Shown: piece by piece, positions 53,341 through 62,191 of the stretch
How the letters are laid out: every line of letters begins with the position of its first letter
How positions within the stretch are numbered: position 1 is the first letter of the stretch
Source of the DNA: Bacillaceae bacterium
Lineage (GTDB): Bacteria > Bacillota > Bacilli > Bacillales > Alkalibacillaceae
DNA length: 64,000 bases
NCBI GenBank assembly: GCA_017656265.1
Contig: JACDOD010000008.1
Span: 62,001-126,000, forward strand
Direction of reading: 5' to 3'
Notes under the pieces: model-generated
Database searches by the model: none
Told to the model about the DNA's origin: nothing
Seen by the model: the letters and a program-made list of their open reading frames with translations, nothing else
Program-made: the position numbers and the translations under genes

Positions 53341-54333
53341 TTAGGTTAAAATCTTTGTTGATTCCCTTATTATTAGCTCAGTTGACAGTTTATAAAAATT
53401 CTCCGTCTCTTCTCCTTTCAACAGTTGATACAGAATATGAGCAGCCAGAGCTCCCATTTCATATTTTGGCTGCCGTATCGTTGTTAGAGATGGTCTTGTA
53501 TATTCTGCAAGCTGAATATCATCAAACCCAATTACGGAAATATCTTTAGGAACCTCAATTCCTTTCTCTTTAAATGCCCTTAGCCCTCCAAGAGCCATTT
53601 CGTCATTCGCAAAGAAAACCGCACTTGGCAGATCTTTTTGGCTAATCAGCAGCTTTGCAGCATTATATCCGCCTTCACGGGTAAAGTTCCCTGAGATATT
53701 CCACTTTGATTTATAAGGTAAATTGTGTTCTTTTAACGCTCTCTGATATCCTTTAAATCTTAAGATATTGTCGTGAGTTGTTACTGGACCACTTACATAT
53801 GCAATGTGTTTATGACCTAATTCAACCAAATGCTTTGTAGCTAAGTAGCCGCCTTGTTCATTATCAACTTCAATACTAACAATATGATCACTTTCAATAG
53901 AACGATCTAATGCAATAATCGGGAAGCTCTCATGTGCAGCCTGCACAAGAAGATCATTTTCAATATTATGAGCGAATACAATCGTTCCATCCACTCGCTT
54001 CTCCATTAAAAACTTTACTGCTGTGGAATTATAGCCACCAAAAGAACTGCAAGCAACCAGATTGTAACCGTTTTCATAGGATACATCCTGTACTCCTTGT
54101 ATCAGCTGTGAGTAATATGGGCCAGATAAATCACTTAATATCAAAGCAATCGTTTTAGTAGATTTGCTTTTAAGATCTGATGCAAAACCATTTTTTTGAT
54201 AATTTAATTTTTTTGCAGCTTCAAATACTTTTCTCCTGGTTTCTTCACTGATTTTCTGTTTGCCATTCAGTGCATAAGAAGCAGTCGATACTGCAACACC
54301 TGCCAATTTTGCTACATCTTTAATAGTCGTCAT
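53341..54333 (-). CDS. LacI family transcriptional regulator
   Basis: TTIKDVAKLAGVAVSTASYALNGKQKISEETRRKV. Confidence 0.95.
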   Translation of the reverse strand: MTTIKDVAKLAGVAVSTASYALNGKQKISEETRRKVFEAAKKLNYQKNGFASDLKSKSTKTIALILSDLSGPYYSQLIQGVQDVSYENGYNLVACSSFGGYNSTAVKFLMEKRVDGTIVFAHNIENDLLVQAAHESFPIIALDRSIESDHIVSIEVDNEQGGYLATKHLVELGHKHIAYVSGPVTTHDNILRFKGYQRALKEHNLPYKSKWNISGNFTREGGYNAAKLLISQKDLPSAVFFANDEMALGGLRAFKEKGIEVPKDISVIGFDDIQLAEYTRPSLTTIRQPKYEMGALAAHILYQLLKGEETENFYKLSTELIIRESTKILT

Positions 54334-54363
54334 AAAAATGCCCTCTTTTTTAATATTTGAAAA

Positions 54364-54377
54364 TCGAAACGTTTCAC
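54364..54377. promoter_or_regulatory. LacI/CcpA-type operator
   Basis: TCGAAACGTTTCA with core palindrome GAAACGTTTC upstream of the lacI-type gene; a weaker copy TCGAAACGATTCA near 54507-54519. Confidence 0.55.
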
Positions 54378-54631
54378 CTGATTTATAGATTAATACAATT
54401 TTAATTGTTTGTCAATTATGAAATTTATAATTATTGTTGAATGTAAATACCTTTATAACAATGAACCGGGAATGTTTTATTCATCTCTATCTATCTTTTA
54501 AATGTATCGAAACGATTCAATAACGTAAACAAAGATAGCTTGCATGCCAGAGCTTCTCATTCTCAGGCAAGCAAGCTTATTTATAGAATTATCATTAATT
54601 TGTATCAGTGTTCCTTTTTCTCTCCAATCAA

Positions 54632-55440
54632 TCAACCCCGGCAATAACACTCCTCTGATTTCACCCGTCCTTTTCTTGCCACAGTAGTGTGTTGGACATC
54701 ATATTCTTTTTGATACCAATATTTAAACTGTGTAAGGGTCGGTAATTTATCTTCATCTTCCAAAACCAGTTTTGGAATACCATTCTCATAATAAAAATCT
54801 TTAGCATAGAACTCTCGAATCATCATTTTATAAGCGTCAGATAAACTATTTTCCATGGTTGTTAAATAATATTTTTCTAAAGCAACTCTGAATATTTTCT
54901 TAGTAGACTCGTCTACGTTAATACCTGTATTTTGGGTTTTTCTGGGTCGACCTCGTTTTTTATTTCCTGCTGACTTATCTTTTCCTTTTCCTCCTGAACG
55001 ATGGTAATCCGGCAATAGAGCGTTGATATTTTTTCCTCTCTGCCAATATTTCCGTAAGTACTTACGAATCGCAGGGTATGAAACCTGATGCTCTTTTTGG
55101 GCATTTTTTATGTGCTTAGCACGTATTTTTTTTCATAAATAGCTGGCTCATCCTGAACCATATCCTTAATCACATTCCAAGCGTTTTCCCGAATTCGAAT
55201 ATCTTTTTCATCCATTTGTGTTCCAATAGAGGAATATGGATCTTCCTTGATTTTGATCAATTCTTCCTGAATAAGATCATCGATTACATCTGAGACTTTT
55301 CGCTTGAAAGGTAATGCTTTATTATTTTCCCGATCAATATCAATTAAGTAGCAAATGACATTCCCTGGATCTATCCAAAGAACTCTAAAGGTCTCCTGGG
55401 TTCTAACATCCTGAAGAATTTCATTTACAGCAATGTTCAT
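54632..55440 (-). pseudogene. tnsB: Tn7-like transposase TnsB, N-terminal part, frameshifted and truncated
   Basis: MNIAVNEILQDVRTQETFRVLWIDPGNVICYLIDIDRENNKALPF... then frameshift in an A tract (about 55120) into AKHIKNAQKEHQVSYPAIRKYLRKYWQRGKNINALLPDYHRSGGKGKDKSAGNKKRGRPRK... Confidence 0.85.
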
Positions 55441-56254
55441 ATGATTAACCTCTCTTTTACTGCTTCATCTTTAAATGTAAGACTGTTAATAGAGGAAGTT
55501 AACTTGAACTTTTTGGTTATATCAAACTCAATAAATTTTCTGGCCAACATGTGCTTAAACAAATGTAAAGCTGTACCTTTCTCTAATCCATACAAATGAT
55601 TAAACTCATTAAGTGCTGTCTTAACTGTCCCTTCCCAACTCTTTAAAAATTCATATAAATCAAGCAGATAATTCTGATCTGTTTCTTCGGGAAGGAAATA
55701 AGCATTGTGTATCCAATTGATGTTCTCGACAATGGTATTTGGCATATCTTTCTCGGTTACAATTCCCCAATTGACATTTTGCTCCTGCCAATAACTACAT
55801 TCGATCATTAACTTTTCGATTGTCCTCTTATCATTTAACTGCTCACTGGGTTTAATGGATCTAACTTTGTATACAACCTTATTGTCAATTCTTTGGGTAA
55901 TAAAAAAATCCGATGTAAATACAATCGGAGTCCTGGTGTTTTGATCTTCTGGATGTCTAATATTGAGTTTCTCTGCAATATCCAAAGTACGCTGTCGTTC
56001 AATAGGAAATTGTTCTCTGATATCTATTACATCATCCGCCCATTCAAGGAAATAAAAGAAATTTCTCTCTAAATCGGAAAATAAGTGGTGTATACGGGAG
56101 GTCTTCCACCCTTTAAGTCGATGGGCTCCCCTTTCGAAGGAACATCATGAACCCTTAACCAGGGTTTATAAGAAGCTAATTCTCCCTGTCCCCGACCTTC
56201 TTTGTAATATCTAGCTATCTTTTTTTCTGTCCAGCCTGTCTTACGTTTTGCCAT
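55437..56254 (-). pseudogene. tnsA: Tn7-like transposase endonuclease subunit TnsA, frameshifted
   Basis: MAKRKTGWTEKKIARYYKEGRGQGELASYKPWLRVHDVPSKG / KGWKTSRIHHLFSDLERNFFYFLEWADDVIDIREQFPIERQRTLDIAEKLNIRHPEDQNTRTPIVFTSDFFIT. Confidence 0.9.
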
Positions 56255-56372
56255 GATAACCTCCATAATATGAAAAAATGCGTGCTTGAGAATTTCTTCA
56301 GCCTTTCCCAAGCACGCAATTTTTAAACAACTTTTTTATTTTTTAAACAACTTTTTTATTTCTGCACATCTA

Positions 56373-56525
56373 TGTTTACGAATAAAAAAGTTGTTTAATT
56401 TTTAACTCCTAAATACGCATTTCACCGCACCTAAATGAACGGTACGGTGAAAAAAAGTTGTTTAAAAAATCAAATATCCCTGATTTTGAAACACTTATAA
56501 TGAATAAAAAAGTTGTTTAAAAACT
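56373..56525. mobile_element. Tn7-like left-type end (element C) with three spaced TnsB-type sites
   Basis: TGTTTACGAATAAAAAAGTTGTTTAATT at 56373; AAAAAAAGTTGTTTAAAAAAT at 56450; GAATAAAAAAGTTGTTTAAAAAC at 56502. Confidence 0.7.
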
Positions 56526-56561
56526 AAATTACACTATTTCAATTTATATACGCGAATAATA

Positions 56562-56640
56562 TTTGTCTAAACATGTAATAGAGCGTTGTCTCAGTATATG
56601 CATAAGGTCAGTAATTTATGACTGTTTAATTCAATCATGG
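56562..56640 (-). pseudogene. 3' fragment of an APH-family phosphotransferase related to 40683-41630
   Basis: AATATTTGTCTAAACATGTAATAGAGCGTTGTCTCAGTATATGCAT... matches AATATTTGTCTAAATATGCAATAGAGCGCTGTCTCAGCATACGCAT. Confidence 0.75.
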
Positions 56641-56692
56641 TATCATATTTTCCTTGAGACAATACTTGATTAAGAGTAGTTTCTACGCAGTT

Positions 56693-57838
56693 CTAGCCTA
56701 AATTAAATTCCTTTAAAATTATATTTTTAGCTTTTTTAAAACCCGATTGAGAAGTTAAGCCTGCAAATATCCCTCCAACTCCCCAGTCCTTTTCCTCAAT
56801 AGTACTAGAGAATATTTTATGTTCAAAATTTTTAATAACCTCATCTGAGAAATCATGATCTTCAAGACACTCCCAAAGTATACTATGAATTGCATTAACA
56901 CCAGTAGTCTTTTGTAAATAGTAACCCTTACTATAATTAATTTTTACAGGTTTGTGGTTAATGTCATTAACTATTTGTTCTTTAAAACAATTAACCCATT
57001 TTTTAGAAACCTTGACCCAAGCTTGATTAATAAAATCAGCTATTTTTTTAGAGTGATCATCAGCATATTTTATTAATTCTTTTTCATTTATGTACTGTCG
57101 ATCTTTCATATTAGTTTCTATATAATAATTAACTATTTGCCTTAAAGAATTTACAAAAGCAGATATACCAATTATGCCTAATGCGCCTGGAGCGTTAATA
57201 TCAAATTTTATAGCATTATTCCAAACTTTAGATTGTAGTTCATTGGGTTCATTTAAAAAATATGCTACTTTAATTGACATGTGTTTTATCAATTCCTCTT
57301 TATCTTTAATTTCTTTTTGTCCAAGAAGGCGATAGTTATGTTCTGCCAATAGTGTTAAATCAGTTTTTACTTTTTTTGCTTTTGAGTTAATATCTCTAAA
57401 CACTTCAACTTCTAGAACCCTATTCTCTTCTTCTGTTATTAGAATAATTACATTTAACATAAAATTTAAAAAATTAGGATCTTCTTTTGAAGCTTCTTCT
57501 AATCCTTTTATCCTATGTTGACCATCCACTATTCTAAAAATTTTATGACTTGGAGTCTTAAGTTGAACTAAGTCTGATCTGCTATCGAAAGGCTGGATCA
57601 ATTCATTAATATCATGTTTATTCACACTAAGAATTATTGAAGTTGGTAATAACTCTTTATCTTCAAATAATGCTTTTTTAATGTTTAAGTAGTGTTTTCT
57701 ATCAAGGGGCCTCTGATATCCATAAATATGCTCCCCATAAATTAATACTTCTGAGCTTCGCTGAATATCTTTAAAGCTCATAACCAAACTCAGATACTCT
57801 TGTTCAAATTGTTTAAATTTATGTGCAATTAAACTCAA
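56693..57838 (-). CDS. DGQHR-domain protein (DndB-like family)
   Basis: HKIFRIVDGQHRIKGLEEAS...EVEVFRDINSKAKKVKTDLTLL. Confidence 0.85.
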   Translation of the reverse strand: MSLIAHKFKQFEQEYLSLVMSFKDIQRSSEVLIYGEHIYGYQRPLDRKHYLNIKKALFEDKELLPTSIILSVNKHDINELIQPFDSRSDLVQLKTPSHKIFRIVDGQHRIKGLEEASKEDPNFLNFMLNVIILITEEENRVLEVEVFRDINSKAKKVKTDLTLLAEHNYRLLGQKEIKDKEELIKHMSIKVAYFLNEPNELQSKVWNNAIKFDINAPGALGIIGISAFVNSLRQIVNYYIETNMKDRQYINEKELIKYADDHSKKIADFINQAWVKVSKKWVNCFKEQIVNDINHKPVKINYSKGYYLQKTTGVNAIHSILWECLEDHDFSDEVIKNFEHKIFSSTIEEKDWGVGGIFAGLTSQSGFKKAKNIILKEFNLG

Positions 57839-57841
57839 AAT

Positions 57842-59365
57842 TTACACCTCCATTTTCTCTTCTAGAATACTCATTATTTCTTTATGGGCATCTATAAAAG
57901 GTTGGTACTCTGAATATAATTTTGAATTTATATCATCGATATTATTTTTCATATTCTCATATAAAGAAACTATTAATGACATATCATCATTAAATACTTT
58001 ATTAGTTTCATGTATAACAGCAGTATCTAACTGGCCATCAAAAACATATAATCCATAAATAAGAGTTAATTGTTTAAACATATCTTCTGTCAAATCACCA
58101 TTTTCTTCTAGCAAGTCCCCAGATAAATCAATTATCATTTTGAAATAATTAGTAATATACTCAAACTCTTTAGAGCCTAGAAAAGCATCTTTGTTTAAAA
58201 CCTTAGATAAAATACTCTTTAATATATTCGAAAACCAACCGTTGTCCTCTACATTATATTTTTCGCAAATATAACTTTTATATATATCTAGGAAATAATA
58301 TTCTAATGATTCTATGTAAGATTCTTTATTTCCACTGTATTTGTCAACAAAATGTAACCAATTCAATAAAATAAACTCTAGTACTTGCAGTTCAAAATTC
58401 AGCTCTTTTACTCTGCTAAAGTTTGCTAATAGAGAATGTTCATTATTAATTTCAAACCCTTTAAAATCATCACTGATCATAGGCTCAGGTATATTATCCA
58501 ATGAAATAGAGTCATACTTGTTAGTAAGTACACTATAAACATTAAATAGAAAGTTTGATAAAACACTTATATTGATTTCATAATCAATATCTAAAAAATT
58601 TTTTATATGATCAGAATAAACTCTATATAAATTAGAAGCAAAAGAAGAAAATTCTTCTTCTAACTTATATTCTTTTTTTACATTTCTTATACTATATAAT
58701 AACTCATCTATTTGATTAAGTAATTCTCCAACACGGTTCATAATACTTTGTGTTGGGTTTTTTACAGGGGTAAAATCATAATCTTTATAAAATATTTGAT
58801 GCTCCATTTCTCCCCATGCAGACTCTAACTGGCTTTTAATTTGTAATTCAAATAAATATTGATTGTACCTTGCTTTAATCTTATATATTTTGAGTCCATT
58901 TTTCATAGAAACAGGTTGTTTGTTAATGTTTTCAAACACTATTCCTACTGTCTCGAAATCACTAATTTTGTCAATTAAAAGTTTAAAAATATTTTCTCTG
59001 TCAACCCCTAAATCACCTATGATTTTTATTCCTATTACATCATCCCACTTTTTGAAATATTCAAATAATTCTTCGCTAGATTGTTCTATATCTTCTAGAG
59101 AAGTATATTTTTTTTTAAGGGATAATAGTTTGCTACTACGAATTAATTTTTCACTGACACTTTCTTTAGTTTTTACTCTTGTAGAAAATTTATAGTATTC
59201 TCCTGTATGTACTGAATTATTGTATTGAAGACTGTATTTATCTTTATGTTTATTCATAATATGTACAATCTTGCCCAAAATTTCTCTTTTCGCATCTTCA
59301 AACTTCTCTCTACATTCATTTTCGTAAAATTTTTCTAACTTTTCTAACATCTCACTAATGTTCAC
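57842..59365 (-). CDS. RelA/SpoT-fold nucleotidyltransferase-domain protein with long C-terminal region
   Basis: VSEKLIRSSK...WDDVIGIKIIGDLGVDRENIFKLLIDK...YLFELQIKSQLESAWGEMEHQIFYKDYDF. Confidence 0.85.
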   Translation of the reverse strand: MNISEMLEKLEKFYENECREKFEDAKREILGKIVHIMNKHKDKYSLQYNNSVHTGEYYKFSTRVKTKESVSEKLIRSSKLLSLKKKYTSLEDIEQSSEELFEYFKKWDDVIGIKIIGDLGVDRENIFKLLIDKISDFETVGIVFENINKQPVSMKNGLKIYKIKARYNQYLFELQIKSQLESAWGEMEHQIFYKDYDFTPVKNPTQSIMNRVGELLNQIDELLYSIRNVKKEYKLEEEFSSFASNLYRVYSDHIKNFLDIDYEINISVLSNFLFNVYSVLTNKYDSISLDNIPEPMISDDFKGFEINNEHSLLANFSRVKELNFELQVLEFILLNWLHFVDKYSGNKESYIESLEYYFLDIYKSYICEKYNVEDNGWFSNILKSILSKVLNKDAFLGSKEFEYITNYFKMIIDLSGDLLEENGDLTEDMFKQLTLIYGLYVFDGQLDTAVIHETNKVFNDDMSLIVSLYENMKNNIDDINSKLYSEYQPFIDAHKEIMSILEEKMEV

Positions 59366-59632
59366 TTAGGTCTCCCCCCTTATACCAAAAAATATTTTCA
59401 AGTAACCATACTTTAATTCTTTCTAATTTCTATACTAATATCGTTTGTACCTCGATTGTAGATGGTACATATTTATACAATTATTGGTGTCATAACCCAT
59501 TATATCTATTTTTTTAATGATTTCCATGATTACACCCATTTTTTATATCTTCAATAATCATAACAATAATACATGAATATAAATTGTATTTATTTATAGC
59601 CCATATATGAATACTTTTGTAATCCTCTCCCC

Positions 59633-59730
59633 CTCAACCCTGGTTTGGTTTTACACGCCGCCTTTTCACTTCAGAATTTCCACGAGCTGCTCGACCATGT
59701 AGTAGGGGCTATATTTGAAGTCGCTATTAA
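59633..59730 (-). pseudogene. 3' fragment of the TetR-family regulator (copy 3)
   Basis: Minus strand NSDFKYSPYYMVEQLVEILK then disrupted; interrupted at 59731 by a transposon end. Confidence 0.65.
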
Positions 59731-59760
59731 TGTTGGCAAATAAAAAAGTTGTTTAAAAAC
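59731..59760. mobile_element. Tn7-like left-type end (element D)
   Basis: TGTTGGCAAATAAAAAAGTTGTTTAAAAAC. Confidence 0.6.
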
Positions 59761-59821
59761 TTCTTTATACTAATTTAACTTAAGACAGTTTACCCATATA
59801 TATTATTTAGTCTTTAATGAA

Positions 59822-62113
59822 TTAGCGCTCCTCCTCTTTAATACTCGCTATTTGTTCGATTCCCTGTTGTATTTCTGAAGTAACTACCTTTTTAGCCTCT
59901 GCTGCTTTTGAACCGAACATGTCTTCAGGAAAGTCTTTGGTCATCATATTAAAATGTGATTCATGTCCTGATTCACAAAAAATCCTTTTAAACACCTTTA
60001 AATATTGCTGTTTTTCTTCTATACTTCTTTCCACCTCTAGATCTTCGTTTATATGGTGAGATCCATCATTAACCCATGAAAACAAGGATCGGCCAATTAT
60101 TTTATCCTGACCTTCAAATTTTTCTATTTCCTTTCTTATATCTACCCCACCAAAAAACTTAAAGTACGTTTCTAAAATTCGTCGCATAACATTTTGTATA
60201 GTTAACAAATTGTGATCTTTGGTCAACTTTAATTCATTCCAGAGTAATTCATAAGAGGATTTAATGGGGTTTTTATCACATCTTTCAACTTTAGACTTAT
60301 TATTAATTTTTTTAATAATCCAATAAGACTCATCCTTTTTAGAGTCATTATGATTATTATAGTCAAACGATACCTCTTTATGAAAATAAACATTATGAGT
60401 GAAAACAAACAGCTGTTTAATATTTGATCTTTTATTCCTTATATCCTCCATTATATTCCTTACTAGATTGCTCACAACAAAAAGCACATTACTGTCCAAA
60501 CTGGAAACAGGGTCATCTATTACGACAATTTTCTTTGATCTAATTCTCTCAGCATTATTGCTTCCTTGAATAAGATAATAAAAATATAGGAATGTGATAA
60601 ACGTTTTTTCCCCTTCACTTAAAGTATCTCCAACGTCTTCTCCGTCTTCCCTAATAATTCTATACTTTCCTTTTTCTTTTGTTGTAGATAGCCTAAAGTT
60701 TGTAAAGCCAAATTTGTTAAGATAAGCATTAATCTCATTTACAGTATTCTCGACACTTGTAACTTTCTTATCTGTTTCTTTAAGTTCTTTGTCTTTCTCA
60801 TCAATATAACCCCTTAATTGTTTATGACTCTCATTCATACCTTCAAGTGCTTTATTTATTGTTGTCAATTTACTCTTAAAATCATTGTATAATTGCTTAT
60901 TTTCTTCCACGATATAATGCCAAATATCATTGATTAAAATTTTCTTCTCTTCTTTCAGGTTATTAATAATATTGTTATAATTTTTTATTTCTTCGTTTGC
61001 TTTTTTTATGACTGCATTAATGGCATTAACTTCTGGAACAATTGACACTATTTTCACTGCTCGACTAGGTTCTTTCTTCTTTTTTTCAATTAATAATTTG
61101 TTATTTCTAAATTTACTTTCTATTAAATTTAGAAGTTGCTCTATCTCCTCTTTATTTAAATATTCGTTTTCAATTTTTATTAATTCTTTAACATTTTGTA
61201 AAGTTACCTCTGCATATTCTTCGTAATCACTTGCATCCTTGTTTAATTGATTAATCTGAGTAGTATATGTAGTATCAAAATAACTTTCTAGTTCCTCTTC
61301 AAAACCTTCTGGTAAATCCTGCTGACAGAAAGGACATATCCCATCAGAATTTTTCATGTGCTTATGACCTTCTCTTACCCAGTCACTTATGTTTAAATGT
61401 GAAATTAGCTTAGCAATATCCAAATCTTCTTTACCAACAATTTTTGTATTAAAAATCTCTTTGTTTTCAATGTCTTTTTTTAATGAAATCTCTTTTAAGT
61501 AATTCAATTCCTCAGGGTTTTGACTAAATATTGAATTTTGACGTTTTAATAATTCTTGTAAACTTATTGGTGCTCTATTCTTGAGTTTTTCTGCTTCTTG
61601 TATAAATCTTTCCATAAACTTTTCTTTTTTGTTACGTAATCCTTTAAAAGCTGTGTCTTTAAATTCTTCTTCATGTTTTTTCATGACTTTCCATACTCTA
61701 TTTTTAAATTTATCCTCTACTGATTTTTTCTCTTTCTCTTTTTCTTTAATATTCTCTTCAACTTTTATTATTTTACTTTCATATTTTTCAATGTCTTCCT
61801 GTAACTCTTCGATTTTCTCTTGTAATTCTTTGGATGCTTCCCCCAATGTAAATATCCCTTTTATATTACTATACTCTTTAAAATTTTCTTCTACAAAGTT
61901 TCTATTATAAACTACGATATCATAGTTTCCACCAGAACTGTCATAGCTACAATCTCTATATTTATCGTGAATACTAGATCTTAGATATTCCGAAATAGTT
62001 GTTTTCCCGGAACCATTACTTCCATACAAAAAGTTAATTTCTTTAAGTTCCGTTAAGTGTTCACCATTTTGACCATAAGTAGCAACATTCTTTATAGTCA
62101 TGTTTTTAATCAT
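59822..62113 (-). CDS. AAA_13-type ATPase, RloC/PrrC-like candidate anticodon nuclease
   Basis: Walker A LYGSNGSGKTTISEYL; coiled-coil zinc-hook CPFCQQDL; ABC signature LSEGEKTFITFLYFYYL; Walker B KKIVVIDDPVSSLDSNVLF; C-terminal MRRILETYFKFF...DGSHH. Confidence 0.75.
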   Translation of the reverse strand: MIKNMTIKNVATYGQNGEHLTELKEINFLYGSNGSGKTTISEYLRSSIHDKYRDCSYDSSGGNYDIVVYNRNFVEENFKEYSNIKGIFTLGEASKELQEKIEELQEDIEKYESKIIKVEENIKEKEKEKKSVEDKFKNRVWKVMKKHEEEFKDTAFKGLRNKKEKFMERFIQEAEKLKNRAPISLQELLKRQNSIFSQNPEELNYLKEISLKKDIENKEIFNTKIVGKEDLDIAKLISHLNISDWVREGHKHMKNSDGICPFCQQDLPEGFEEELESYFDTTYTTQINQLNKDASDYEEYAEVTLQNVKELIKIENEYLNKEEIEQLLNLIESKFRNNKLLIEKKKKEPSRAVKIVSIVPEVNAINAVIKKANEEIKNYNNIINNLKEEKKILINDIWHYIVEENKQLYNDFKSKLTTINKALEGMNESHKQLRGYIDEKDKELKETDKKVTSVENTVNEINAYLNKFGFTNFRLSTTKEKGKYRIIREDGEDVGDTLSEGEKTFITFLYFYYLIQGSNNAERIRSKKIVVIDDPVSSLDSNVLFVVSNLVRNIMEDIRNKRSNIKQLFVFTHNVYFHKEVSFDYNNHNDSKKDESYWIIKKINNKSKVERCDKNPIKSSYELLWNELKLTKDHNLLTIQNVMRRILETYFKFFGGVDIRKEIEKFEGQDKIIGRSLFSWVNDGSHHINEDLEVERSIEEKQQYLKVFKRIFCESGHESHFNMMTKDFPEDMFGSKAAEAKKVVTSEIQQGIEQIASIKEEER

Positions 62114-62191
62114 ATTTAATTATACCTCCACAAATTGGTCTTTGATCTATAAAATCCAAAAAGGCATATAACAAAGGGACACGACTTATCG

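Larger units (their letters stand above)
43889..56368. mobile_element. Putative decayed Tn7-like element B with sugar-operon cargo
   Basis: Left TGTTGACAAAATAAAAAAGTTGTTTAAAAA (43889); right two tandem inverted sites TTTTTAAACAACTTTTTTATT ending CTGCACA (56368); tnsA/tnsB remnants internal to the right end. Confidence 0.65.
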
